Positions 50,223 through 61,149 of a DNA stretch of 64,000 nt are shown here, in pieces; positions within the stretch are counted from its first letter, which is position 1; each line of letters begins with the position of its first letter. The DNA lies in the NCBI RefSeq assembly GCF_001311865.1, contig NZ_BBCD01000005.1, forward strand, positions 1 through 64,000. The letters are read 5' to 3'. The notes beneath the pieces are model-generated. The model made no database searches. It saw only the letters and a list, made by a program, of their open reading frames with translations, and had not been told where the DNA came from. The translations under genes and the position numbers were made by a program. The stretch comes from Piscibacillus salipiscarius JCM 13188. GTDB taxonomy: Bacteria; Bacillota; Bacilli; Bacillales; Alkalibacillaceae.

Positions 50223-50801
50223 TCAATTCAGTCTTTTGAACATTCCGTGTCGGATAACATCTTTAATTGATTTCACCCATTCTTCATAAGGTACACCAAA
50301 GTGATTCGGAATAACAATCGATTGAAAAATAAATCCTAACACTAATGGTTCCGGTATTCTTTCTCTTACCTTACCCTGTTTCTGTCCTAACCTAACCACA
50401 CTTAATAAATTGTTATACAAATCTAAGTGCTTAGCTTCTAATTTTTCATGATTTAGTTTTGCTTTTTCATTATCTTGCACAGGAATATCCCGGCCCATTT
50501 CAATTAGCTTCTGAAGCTCTTGATTACGGAACATCACATCTAGTAAGAAGTCAAGCTGCTCATCGAAAGTTGCGAACTGATGAATCTCCTTCAATTCCTC
50601 TAAATACTTATTCATTTCATACAGCATATATTCCGTGATTAAATCCTCTTTATTTTCAAAGTACTTATAAATCGTTCCTCTTGAAACGTTTAATTTTTCT
50701 GCCAATGTGCTAATTGAAAAACCTTCATACCCATGCTCTAGTAATAGAGCTTTAGTCATTTGAAATAGCTCTTGAGTTGTAAATTTCTTCTGCCGAGCCA
50801 T
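50223..50801 (-). CDS. TetR/AcrR-family regulator
   Basis: 192-residue repressor, intact. N-terminal helix-turn-helix: QMTKALLLEHGYEGFSISTL, then EKLNVSRGTIYKYFENKEDL; the C-terminal ligand-binding helices include GRDIPVQDNEKAKLNHE. AGAGGTGAT before ATG. It is directly upstream of the MMPL exporter, with two palindromic operators between, so it most likely represses the exporter until a ligand binds. Confidence 0.9.
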   Translation of the reverse strand: MARQKKFTTQELFQMTKALLLEHGYEGFSISTLAEKLNVSRGTIYKYFENKEDLITEYMLYEMNKYLEELKEIHQFATFDEQLDFLLDVMFRNQELQKLIEMGRDIPVQDNEKAKLNHEKLEAKHLDLYNNLLSVVRLGQKQGKVRERIPEPLVLGFIFQSIVIPNHFGVPYEEWVKSIKDVIRHGMFKRLN

Positions 50802-50934
50802 GCGATCACCTCTATGGCTATTATACCACTTTTGACATAAGCCAATGGTTTACATGTTCGAGGAAATTAACTTTTTCATAACACCTTTTCTCCCTATCCC
50901 TATATAAATTCAAACAATTTTAACAAATTCCTTT

Positions 50935-51010
50935 TTGACAAACCATTCTTTTTCTTGTAAATTATCAATGTACGAACATTATATAAATATTTGTTTTAAA
51001 TATTCGTTTT
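50935..51010 (+). promoter_or_regulatory. guaC promoter with PurBox-like pair
   Basis: -35 TTGACA (50935-50940), 17-bp spacer, -10 TAAATT (50958-50963). Just downstream are TACGAACATTA (50971-50981) and, inverted, AAATATTCGTTTTTA (about 50998-51012), resembling the two PurBoxes of PurR-regulated genes. guaC belongs to the PurR regulon in B. subtilis; binding here is inferred. Confidence 0.6.
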
Positions 51011-51024
51011 TAGGGGAGATAAAC

Positions 51025-52006
51025 ATGGAAAATGTATTTGATTATGAAGATGTACAGTTAATTCCCGCAAAATGTATTGTTAATAGTCGTTCAGAATGTG
51101 ATTCGTCGGTAGAATTCGGAGGACACCACTTTAAACTTCCAGTGGTTCCGGCTAACATGCAAACGATTATTGATGAAAAAGTTGCTACTTATTTAGCTGA
51201 AAATGGCTATTTCTATATTATGCACCGCTTTGAACCAGAAAGGCGAATGCAGTTTGTTAAAGATATGCAGGAGCGTCTGCTAATCACATCAATTAGCGTT
51301 GGAGTTAAACCTGAAGAATATGAGTTTATCAAACAATTAGCAGATGGAAACTTAACACCAGATTTTATAACGATCGATATTGCACATGGTCATGCCGATT
51401 CTGTTGTGGGTATGATTAAGCACATCAAACAGCACTTACCTGGAGCTTTTGTTATTGCCGGTAACGTCGGGACGCCAGAAGCTGTTCGTGAGCTTGAGAA
51501 CGCAGGCGCCGACGCAACTAAAGTTGGAATTGGACCAGGAAAAGTTTGTATTACTAAATTAAAACCGGTTTTGGCACAGGAGGCTGGCAATTAGCTGCCA
51601 TCCGTCTTTGCGCGAAAGCCGCTTCAAAACCAGTTATAGCTGATGGTGGCATCAGGACTCATGGTGACATCGCTAAATCGATTCGTTTCGGGGCTTCGAT
51701 GGTTATGATTGGCTCACTATTCGCAGGACATGAGGAATCACCGGGTGAAACAGTTGAAAAAGACGGAAAGCTTTATAAAGAATATTTCGGTTCCGCTTCA
51801 GAATTTCAAAAAGGTGAAAAGAAGAACGTCGAGGGCAAAAAGAATGGGTTGAACATCGTGGCTACTTACAAGATACGTTAACGGAGATGGAACAAGACCT
51901 CCAATCAGCTATCTCTTACGCAGGCGGAACTAAGCTTGACGCGATTCGCCATGTGGACTATGTTATTGTAAAAAACTCCATTTTTAATGGGGATAAAGTT
52001 TATTAA
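51025..52006 (+). CDS. guaC: GMP reductase GuaC (two frameshifts)
   Basis: Converts GMP to IMP with NADPH, linking guanine to adenine nucleotide pools. Begins [45 protein letters not shown] and [11 protein letters not shown] are GuaC-type; the catalytic Cys is in [45 protein letters not shown] and [12 protein letters not shown] bind phosphate. Breaks in an A run at 51560 and near 51838. About 326 residues. GGGGAG 8 bp before ATG. Array D and a terminator follow. Confidence 0.95.
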
Positions 52007-52037
52007 AAAATTAGTTTTTCCGCATTTTAGACTTTTT

Positions 52038-52163
52038 AGTTCGTAATTGTGTTGGGACTGTTCGCATCTCAGCGAGAACTGTCCGCATCCGAGCGAGATT
52101 TGTTCGCATCTGAGCAAGAATTGTTCGCGTCCGGGCGAGAACTGTTTTCAATCGGTCATTCAA
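52038..52163. repeat. 21-bp-period array D (6 units, core TGTTCGCATC)
   Basis: Units start at 52038, 52059, 52080, 52101, 52122 and 52143, spacing exactly 21 each time. Four central units also keep GAGCGAGAA, so each can pair with itself (GTTCGC / GCGAGAAC). Edge units are decayed. It lies between the guaC stop and its terminator, so it is transcribed in the guaC mRNA. Confidence 0.92.
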
Positions 52164-52167
52164 AATG

Positions 52168-52197
52168 AAAAAAATCCTGCGGGTCCGCAGGATTTTT
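52168..52197. terminator. Bidirectional terminator, guaC / BCCT
   Basis: AAAATCCTGCGG / CCGCAGGATTTT, 12-bp stem with T runs on both sides. Confidence 0.9.
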
Positions 52198-52199
52198 CC

Positions 52200-53726
52200 T
52201 TATTCATCTTTCTTTAATTTCTTATTCGCTTCTACATCTCCTAACCCGAGCTCTTTTCCTTCCTTGAATATGGATTTGATAAAGCTAAAGGTCATGAGGA
52301 GCATTATCACTGAAAATGGCAAGGCTGCTATGATCATGGTATTTTCCAGTGCTTGAAGTCCGCCTGTATATAGTAAGGCTAAAGCTGTTGCCGATAGCAA
52401 AGCACCCCACACTAGCTTCACTCGTTGGCCTGGCTCATGTGACCCTCCAGTTGTCATCATACCTAATACAAACGTTCCTGAATCAGCAGAAGTGATAAAA
52501 AACGTACCGATTAGGATCATCGCAACTATCGATGCTAACATACCTAAAGGAAAATTTGAAAACACTCCGAACAACGCTTCTTCCGTGGCCAGTTCAGAGA
52601 TTACATCCATTCCGTTATGTTCAAGCGAGATCGCTGTACCCCCAAACGTGGAAAACCACAAGAAACCAATTAGAGAAGGGACTATTAAGACAGTAAAGAC
52701 GAATTCACGAATCGATCTTCCTTTTGAGACCCTAGCGATAAAAATACCGACAAACGGCGACCAGGCAATCCACCATGCCCAGTAGAATACTGTCCAGCCG
52801 TTAATCCACGCTCTAAGTTCCTCGTTCAGAGGTGCAATTCGGAAACTCATCGCAGGTAGTTGTTGAAAATAAGTTCCAATTGAATTAGTAAAAATATTTA
52901 AGATAAAACAATGTTGGTCCAACAATAAACATTAATAAAAATAATAATACGGCAAGTATCATGTTTACATTACTTAAAATCTTGATTCCTTTTCCAAGGC
53001 CTGTCCATGCAGAGATCATAAACAAAACGGTTACGATAGAAATGATGATCAGCTGCATAAAAACTTGTCGGCATATCAAATAAGAACGATAATCCACCGT
53101 TTATTTGCACGGCACCAAAACCTAATGTTGTGGCCACCCCAATGACCGTTGCGATTACGGCTAGGACATCAATTAACCGCCCGAAATTCCCTTCCATACT
53201 TTTACCAAACAAAGGATGAAGAGTCGCGCTAATCAGCCCCATTTTGTCATGCCTAAAGTTAAAATACGCTAATACGAGCGCGACAATACCGTAGATTGCC
53301 CACGCATGAACACCCCAGTGAAAAAATGTAAAGCGCATTGCATCTTTAATTGCTTGATCAGTACCTGTTTCTAACGTTGGCGAGCTAACGGCATAGTGAC
53401 TAATCGGTTCAGCCGCGCCCCAGAAGACAAGTCCAATCCCCATCCCTGCACTAAACAACATCGCAATCCAAGTCGGTCTTGAGAACTCAGGCTTTTCGCC
53501 TGGCTTACCTAATCGAATTTTTCCTAAGGGCGTAAATAAAAAACTAGACAAACTAAAACAAAAACGTTACAACAATTAAATAATACCATCCAAAAGCATT
53601 GGCAATTACACCTTGGACGTCGGTTGTGACTTGCTCTAACCAATCTGGCCAAACCATACCAACAATCACTAATATAAGCATAATCCCTGCTGCAATCTTA
53701 AATACAGGTGTTAATTTAGCTAACAT
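52200..53726 (-). CDS. BCCT-family betaine/choline transporter, OpuD-like (frameshifted)
   Basis: Sodium-coupled compatible-solute importer of 12 helices. Start ATG 53726 ([16 protein letters not shown]). Ligand-site motif [18 protein letters not shown] and the tryptophan box [20 protein letters not shown] are diagnostic, followed by [10 protein letters not shown]. Breaks near 53550, 53060 and 52905. About 505 residues with a charged C-terminal tail NKKLKKDE, the usual osmosensing end. AAGGGGC before ATG. Glycine betaine is the most likely substrate by family. Confidence 0.9.
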
Positions 53727-53863
53727 ATAAGAGCCCCTTTCTTGATGACAATCCCTATGCTTATATTATCTTTAGGAAGCTCTTAATTATTCAGCTATAA
53801 AATAGAGGATGGGATAAAATAAAAATAGCTTTTCTATAAACGAATTTGAGTGTTATTAGCGTA

Positions 53864-53974
53864 GTCAAAATGCAAGACTCCTCCAGGAACAGCACGAGCT
53901 GAAAATCACGCCAAACGAACGGAACGAGTTTGGGGAAGCCCGCGCCGTGCCTGCGGAAAGCGAAGCATTTTGAC
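53864..53974. repeat. GC-rich 111-bp hairpin repeat
   Basis: Ends are inverted: GTCAAAATGC (53864-53873) and GCATTTTGAC (53965-53974). The interior (GACTCCTCCAGGAACAGC, CACGAGCT, CCCGCGCCGTGC, CTGCGGAAAGCGAAGC) is much GC-richer than the surroundings. I recognise this style of element as a dispersed repeat found in many Bacillaceae genomes. It lies between the convergent-like ends of the HAD gene and the BCCT start. The small ORF across it is not a gene. Confidence 0.7.
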
Positions 53975-53982
53975 ACAGCTTG

Positions 53983-54757
53983 TTAGATTAATTTTAGTTG
54001 TTTTAACCCTTCATAAATACCGTTTTCATCAACGCCTGCAGTTACATACTTAGCTGCTTTTTTAGCTTCTACAAGTCCGTTTCCCATCGCAAAACTATGA
54101 TAGATCTTCTTTAACATTTCTAAATCATTTAGTGCATCTCCAAAGGCCACTTGCCTTTCAGAAGGAATGCCAATTTTCGTCTATGACTCGATCAATTCCT
54201 TCTGCTTTGGACCCTCCCGCAGGTAGGATATCAACAGACACACGATGCCATCTTATAAAATCAAATTCCTCAAACTGATCGACATAGGGCTGCTCTTCCC
54301 CTTTCACACAAAACAAGAGTGACTGGTACAACTCGCGTCCTATATAATCTGGATCATGCGCTGGATACTGATCAATTTTCAGCGTTGAAATACTCTCATT
54401 AATATAATCATGATCAGGGACATTGGCTTTCATATCCTCTGCATCCATATACACAATTGGATGGTCATGTTCTAAAGCTTTTTCCGTCAATGCTTCTAGA
54501 GCTCTTTTGTCCAGTGGACTTTTGTAAATGACTTTACCATTTAGCACGACATACTGTCCGTTATAACTAACGTAAGTATCAATTCCTAATTCCTCACGCA
54601 GCTCTTTGAACATAAAAGGAGCTCGTCCAGTTGCGATTGCAGCTTCGTGACCGTTTTCCTGAAGCCGTTTAATGGCTTCTTTTGTACTGTCAGGTAATTT
54701 CTTATGTTGATCCAATAACGTTCCATCTATATCAAAAAATACAATATGCTTTTTCAT
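53983..54757 (-). CDS. HAD-superfamily Cof-type phosphatase (one frameshift)
   Basis: About 258-residue cytoplasmic sugar- or nucleotide-phosphatase of the Cof (IIB) type. Motif I FFDIDGTLLD with nucleophile Asp, motif II AIATGRAP, C2 cap about residues 85-185, and after correcting near 54180 motif IV VAFGDALNDLEMLK. YkrA-like. ATG 54757, AAGGGAAAGGAAGGG upstream. The last codons lie next to the hairpin repeat. Confidence 0.88.
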
Positions 54758-54858
54758 TTGACCCTTCCTTTCCCTTAAGAATCATAACACTTCCTCGTAT
54801 AAAATGTCATAAAAAATGTTAAGATGGTAATAGCGTAAAACGTTAGGGTGAGTGAGAA

Positions 54859-57800
54859 TTGATAACAAAATCCGAGATTAAAAATAGATTTCAAAAAGAA
54901 TGTATTCAAGGGGACAAAATTATTTTAAACGTAACGCCGTCAAAAACTTAAAATTTGTACCAGAAAGTAATTCTTGGATGGCAACCGTTAATGGTTCAGA
55001 GCCATATCTTGTTCATATAAACCTTGAAAGTGATGATTATTCCCATCATTGTTCGTGTCCTGCACATGATACATTTGGTGAATGTAAGCACGTTGTAGCA
55101 GTTTTATTTAAAATTGCTGAAAAGTCTAGCGATGAACAAGAAACTAAAAAAGCCTCACAAAAAGATCAATTAATCCAAACGTTATTCGGAAATTCAAGGC
55201 CTTCCCAAGAGATAGATCATTCTAGTATGTTAATTGATGCTTTTACAGATTCTCTAAAGTCTAATAACCAGATGTCACAGAATTTGGATGTGCTCGAAAC
55301 TGAATTCACGTTAATTTTAGACCGCAAACTCTGGCTCGGTTATCAATTTTCAATTGAAATGAAGGTAGGAGTTGGACGGACGTACGTTGTTAAAAACTTA
55401 AAACGATTTATCGAAAGTGTCATGAATCAAGATGAGCATATGTTTACACCGAACTTTTCCTATCAGCCAGATCAGCATATGTTTACGAGTTATGATGATC
55501 AAATCATTAAGATTTTAATCGATATTTATAAGAACGATGAATTTTACGACAGCCGGTTTAGTCAAGGTTCATCTTCAAAAGGGATGGTGATCCCACCTGC
55601 CTTTGCAGATCAGTTATTGCCGTTATTAGCTGAGTCAGGTGCTGAGTTTAAAGATGAACTGCGTAACTATTCATACTTTGAGTGCGCGCATGATATTGTA
55701 CCATTCGATTTCCAATTAAATGAATCTTCACAAGGATACGAACTTAATTTAAGTTTGATGCCGCATGCAAATTATATTAAGAATTATGACCTTATCCAGG
55801 TTAATAATTCTTTGTTTAAGCTAAATGACCAACAAAAAGAAGTCGTGGATCGTTCTTTTAAACATATCCAAGGTTTAGATAAAATTCATATCCAGCCACA
55901 CCAAATTGATACGTTCATCTCACAAGTGCTGCCTAATCTTGAACAAATCGGTCAGGTTGAACTATCTGAAAAAGTCTCTGAATCAATGGTAAAACCGACT
56001 CTCAAGACGACCATGCATCTCGATTGGGATGGGCTAAGATTAACGGCACAGGTGCGTTATAACTACCACAACATCTCAATAGATCCAATGAAGCCGTCTA
56101 ATAGCCATCAGCCCAAAGATAAAATATTAGTTCGGGACCATGCTAAAGAACAGCAAGTGATGCGATTTATTGAACACGCCGGGTTTAAGTATAATGGAGA
56201 TGAGCTTTATTTAAATTCAGAACTCGAGATTTTTAGTTTTCTATATGAACAACTGCCTGTCGTTGAAGATGAAGTTGATGTTTATTTAACACAGGCTGTG
56301 AAAAATTTATTATTTGATGAGATTGATTACCCAACAATCAATGTTGATTACGACTCTAACCAAAACTACTTAGAAGTCAATTTTGATATTGGTGATATTG
56401 ACCACGAAGAAATCAGTCAGCTTTTGCAATCGGTTGTGGAGAGGAAGCGTTACTACAGACTTCCAAATGGCTCTTTTGTTCCGCTTCAGGACGAATCACT
56501 AACACAGATGACACACTTGCTGAATGATTTAAACTTAAACCTAAAGATGTTGAAAATGGATCTGTACAGCTACCGTCGTACCGAGGCTTACAGCTAGAAG
56601 ATGCCGTATCACAAGGAATGAAGAAAAAATACAATGAAGCCTTTCAGCAACTTATTGATGATATTAAATCACCGAGTCAGGCTACAACACCATTACCAGA
56701 TACCTTAGATGCTGATCTTCGTGATTATCAGAAAACAGGCTTTCAGTGGTTATCTTCATTAAGTCGTTATGGATTTGGAGGCATTTTGGCAGACGACATG
56801 GGTCTAGGTAAAACATTGCAAAGTATTGCCTTTTTACTTTCTCAGCGCGAAAAGTACCCAGATTCTATGCCAGCTCTAGTCGTTTCGCCTGCCTCTCTCG
56901 TTTATAATTGGCAAGCAGAATTTGAGAAATTTGCGCCAACCATGCAGGTTCAAATTATAAGCGGAACAGCCGGCGAACGAAAACAGCTTTTAGAACAATT
57001 ACAAGATGTGGATGTGTTGATCACATCTTATCCGCTTCTACGCCAGGACAGCGAGCAATATGAAGAGTTGCAGTTCTCAACGCTTATCCTTGATGAAGCG
57101 CAGGCCATTAAAAACCATTTAACCAAACAAGCTAAAGCAGTCCGTTCCATTCGGGCGAAGGAACGTTTTGCTTTAAGTGGTACACCGATTGAAAATTCAC
57201 TCGATGAATTATGGTCCATTTTTGACGTGATTCTGCCTAAGTTTTTTCCTAACAAAAGGAATTCAAAAACTTATCAGAAGATCAGATTTCAAGCATGAGC
57301 CGGCCATTTATCCTGCGCCGCGTGAAACAAGATGTGTTAAAAGAATTACCAGATAAAATTGAATCCGTGCAGTATTCGGATTTAACCAAACAACAGAAAG
57401 AATTGTACCTTGGTTACTTAGATAAAATTAAAAACGAGACGGCCGATGCCTTAAGTGAGGGACTTCAGAAAAATCGAATGAAAATTTTAGCTGGACTGAC
57501 AAGGCTTCGTCAGCTCTGTTGTCATCCTTCATTATTTATCGAGGGCTACGACGGGGAGTCAGGTAAAATGAACCAGCTACTCGATATGGTTGATAGTGCC
57601 CGTGAGAACGGTCATCGCATCCTGATTTTTTCTCAGTTTGCGAGCATGCTTAAAATCATGAAAAAGGAATTTGAAGAAGAAGGCCGTGATGTTTTTATCT
57701 AGATGGTCAAACACCTTCAAAAGAACGCGTCGAAAAGGTTAACCGGTTTAATGACGGTGAAAAAGAAATTTTCCTTATATCTCTTAAAGCCGGTGGTACC

Positions 57801-58070
57801 GGGCTGAACTTAACAGGAGCTGACACCGTCATCCTGTATGATCTATGGTGGAATCCTGCTGTTGAAGAGCAAGCTGCTGGACGTGCGCACCGAATCGGTC
57901 AGAAAAACGTTGTCCAAGTGCACCGTTTAATTACGAAGGGCACGATTGAGGAAAAAATCTATTCCTTACAACAACGAAAACGAGAATTGATTGAAAACGT
58001 GATTAAACCAGGTGAAACGATGTTTAGTAGTCTGAATGAAGATGAGATTAGGGAGTTGTTAAGCATTTAG
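54859..58070 (+). CDS. SNF2-family helicase with SWIM zinc finger (frameshifted)
   Basis: About 1070-residue DNA translocase, YwqA-like. N-terminal SWIM zinc finger HHCSCPAHDTFGECKHVVAV at residues about 55-75; helicase Ia ILADDMGLGKTLQS, DExx box LILDEAQAIKN, SGTPIENSLDELWSIFD, then RILIFSQFASMLK and motifs V-VI SLKAGGTGLNLTGADTVI and AAGRAHRIGQKN. TTG start 54859. Breaks at an A run 54890-54894, about 56600, 57260 and 57700. Role in repair or remodelling is inferred from family. Array E follows. Confidence 0.9.
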
Positions 58071-58076
58071 AGGCAA

Positions 58077-58203
58077 TATCGACCCTTATTTGGAATTTAT
58101 CGACCCCATTTTTAAAAATATCAGCCACGAATTCTGTCGACGAAGTAAAAAATTGTTAATTTATCGAACCCAAAATGAATTTTATCGAACCTTTTATATG
58201 ATA
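58077..58203. repeat. 21-bp-period array E (6 units, core TATCGACCC)
   Basis: Units at 58077, 58098, 58119, about 58140 (decayed), 58162 and 58183: spacings 21, 21, 21, 22, 21. Cores TATCGACCC, TATCGACCC, TATCAGCCA, TATCGAACC, TATCGAACC. The first starts 7 bp after the SNF2 stop and the array ends at the terminator. Confidence 0.85.
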
Positions 58204-58238
58204 AAAAGCTATTGCGAACACGTCGCAATAGCTTTTTT
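58203..58238. terminator. Bidirectional terminator, SNF2 / chemoreceptor
   Basis: AAAAAGCTATTGCG / CGCAATAGCTTTTTT, 14-bp stem, 8-base loop. Confidence 0.92.
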
Positions 58239-58240
58239 AG

Positions 58241-60021
58241 TTAAATCTTAAACTTAGCAGCTGTCTCTTGCAGTTCCACTGCCATTTCAGCGAGCACAGA
58301 GCTTGCTGATGTCACTTCTTCAACAGATGCTGTCTGCTCTTCTGCCGCACTTGCGACTTCTTGAGCTAAGCCTGATGTATTTTCTGTATAATTATTAAGT
58401 TCTTCCATAGTTTGAACTAATGACTCATTACGTTCTTCTATGTTGCTAATCGACTCATTAACTTCTTTCATTCTAGATGAAACTTGGGTCACGGCAGCTG
58501 ATATTTCGTTAAAGGACTGTCCCGCTTGATTGACCAGTGTTCGCCCTTCATCCACCGTAATAACCCCTTTCTCAACAGACTCAACTGCCTGTGTCGTTTG
58601 AGTACGAATTTCATTAATAATTCTAGAAATCTCAACCGTAGAATTCGTAGATTGTTCAGCTAACTTCCTTACCTCATCCGCAACAACGGCAAAGCCTTTA
58701 CCATGCTCACCGGCACGCGCAGCTTCAATCGCAGCATTGAGTGCTAGAAGGTTAGTTTGTTCAGAAATATCATTGATCATTTTAATAATGTCTTCAATTT
58801 CATTTGAACGTTGATCAAGTTCTTTAATCACACCGCCTATATTTGAAACATTTGAACTGATGCTTTCCATTTGATTGACAGCTTGATTAATGACTTGTTC
58901 ACCTTCCGCTGCTTTATTCGATGTCTCAACGGAAGATTGTGTCACGCGCTCTGTCCGTTCTGAAATTTCGTTAATATTATTTGAAATCTCACCAACAAAG
59001 TTCCTTGAACGATTGACATTCTCAACTGTTTTCTCGTTACCATTTGAAACTTCCTGAATCGAACTTGAAATCTGCTCTGAAGCTGTAGTCGTTTCATCTG
59101 CATTGGCGCTTAATTCTTCTGATGATGCTGCCACTTGCTCAGACGTTTCAATCACGTTAGAGATCAAGTTCCGCATATTCTCCACCATTTGATTATAACT
59201 ATCGGCAAGCTGGCCTAATTCGTCCTTACTATCTACATCAACTGGCTGAGTAAGGTCGCCATTTGCGACATTTGATAACCCTTCTTGAACTGCGTATAAC
59301 TTTTTCGTAATTAAACGAACAAGAAAATAACCGCAAGTGTACCGATTACGATTGCAATAGCAGAAATAATAATGGTTGTAAGTAACGTCTGATTTCGCAA
59401 TTCGGTTGCGAGTGCTCCCATCTTAAAATCAATTCCATAAACACCAACCACATCACCACTTGAATCCGTAACAGTTGTTGCTAGTGTAATGACTGACCCA
59501 CCTGTCACTGCATCAAAATATGGTTCAGTCCAAATAACCTCTCCCTGCTGGTCCATTGCACCCTGATACCAGCTTCTTGTTGTTGCATCAAATTCCGATA
59601 AATCAGATTCACTTGATGGTACAGATGAAAAATAAATAGCTCCTTCAGGTGTTGCTAAATATGAATTTAATATGTATTCATGATCAGAAACTTGTTCAGA
59701 TAAATACCCTTCGTAAAACTCAACCAACTCAGGTTCATTTGCTCCTGGTAAATGGCTATAAGTTTCACTCGTTTCAACACCTGCCTGATCTTCATGCTGC
59801 AATTCTTCAGACTGAGCGATTTGTTGTAAAATGCCTTCATACTCATCAAACGTTTGTTTGAAATCGTTGTCTGTTTGTTCTAAGACATTTTTAGGAATAA
59901 TTGACTTCTCTAGAACGGCTGTCTGGCTATAGTTAATGAACCCTACAATGACTAAAGGGATAATTAACAATACCAACATCATAATAATTAATTTGGCTTT
60001 AATTGAATGAAAGATTTTCAC
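58241..60021 (-). CDS. Methyl-accepting chemotaxis protein (one frameshift)
   Basis: About 593-residue transmembrane receptor. N-terminal helix ([19 protein letters not shown]), a double-Cache-like sensor domain with [19 protein letters not shown] and [12 protein letters not shown], second helix near residue 225, HAMP ([20 protein letters not shown]) and the signalling hairpin [20 protein letters not shown] followed by [17 protein letters not shown], which binds CheA and CheW. GTG start 60021. Break near 59312, just after the second helix. The ligand, possibly an amino acid, is not readable. No che genes nearby. Confidence 0.92.
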
Positions 60022-60511
60022 CCTGACACCTCTCCCCCTTGATGGTCTCTATATAAATAAATATCGGTTAGAAATGAAGATCATTTAGTGAAAAAACGTA
60101 AATTGTTGTCGAAATTTAATAAACGAAATAAAAAAGAGCCCAATAATTGGATAACCGGTTCCGTTCAGGGGTGCAAACAGACAGAAACACATACTAATTC
60201 GCACGTGAATTCGCATTTGAATTTATGTGTATTATTTTGCTGTAATATCAGGGTTTTATAGGGTTTTACTATTATAATCGCACTCTAAAACACACAGCTA
60301 TTCACAAGGGCTGAAATAAATATTGTAGTAGGTGTGAATCGGTTGTGATTTTGGCGTGAATTGTATTTTATATCCAGGTTAAATAGAAAATTATGTTAAA
60401 ATAGATATCAGAATATAAAAAGTTTGTGAAGGATTGTACTTAAAGTAACGGGGCAGGAAAGTTTAAGAAGCTCTTAGGGAGAATAGTTTAAATTTTTAAG
60501 GGGATATCCGA

Positions 60512-61046
60512 ATGAAAAATACTTTATTTTTAGTATTATTTTCTATATATCTAAGTGCTTGTTCTTCTTCTGTGAATGAAGATGTAGTTCCTTTTCAAGA
60601 ACAAGTAAATGATACGTTTGATACAGATGTATATATTCCGCACTTGCAAGATTACTCCATTACATCAGCAATAATTGAAACAGGACCGTTTGGGAAACAT
60701 AAAGATTTAATTATCGAATATTCGAAACAATTAGGGAATAAAAAAGACGAGGAATATATAGAAAAATATGAGGAAAATATGGGTTCTGAAGTTTTATATG
60801 GTATTTATGGTGGAGAACCTCTAGTCTTTAAATTAACGTTTAATGACGGGAAACAAAGTAGTTCGCCTAGTAACACAAAATGATTAATGATACTGAAGTA
60901 GAGTACCATAAAATAGAAAATAAAAACGTGCTTTTGTTATATTTAATCTGGATAGTGGTACTTATTCTGGGGAGTTTCGCTTAACAGAAATTTCTGAAGA
61001 AAGAGCTTACGAAATTGTAGAACAAATAATTAGAGTAGCAAAATAA
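60512..61046 (+). CDS. Putative lipoprotein in the cassette (frameshifted)
   Basis: Short signal peptide with lipobox LSAC at residue 17, then VNEDVVPFQEQVNDTFDTDV. About 176 residues after correcting an A run at 60881 and one base near 60930, which adds MINDTEVEYHKIENKNV and DSGTYSGEFRLTEISEERAY ending VEQIIRVAK. No family recognised; the fold is probably mixed alpha/beta. AAGGGGATATCCG before ATG. Upstream TAACGGGGCAGG near 60450 and a downstream GTTGAAGAAGG hairpin frame it. Confidence 0.6.
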
Positions 61047-61119
61047 AATTAATTTTAACAACAATTCCTTCTTCAACAAACGCGGACGTTAGTTGAAGAA
61101 GGAAAATCCATGCTAAAAA

Positions 61120-61149
61120 GGGCTTAGAATTTTTTCTAAGTCCTTTTTT
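61120..61149 (+). terminator. Terminator of the cassette lipoprotein
   Basis: GGGCTTAGAA / TTCTAAGTCC followed by TTTTTT. A second, stronger hairpin CCTTCTTCAAC / GTTGAAGAAGG (61067-61102) precedes it without a T run. Confidence 0.75.

Noticed and set aside
51905-52117. 70-residue minus-strand ORF with CEQ repeats
   Set aside because: A by-product of array D read on the other strand, overlapping guaC.
53791-53976. 61-residue minus-strand ORF
   Set aside because: Lies wholly in the GC-rich hairpin repeat; cysteine/phenylalanine-rich nonsense, no start signal.
8320-58203. CRISPR arrays
   Set aside because: Period is 21 bp with only about 10 bp conserved, no long repeats or uniform spacers, and no cas genes in the window.
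60512-60883. Independent 123-residue lipoprotein ending SNTK
   Set aside because: The following bases in another frame continue as a plausible C-terminus to 61046 after a one-base correction in an A run.
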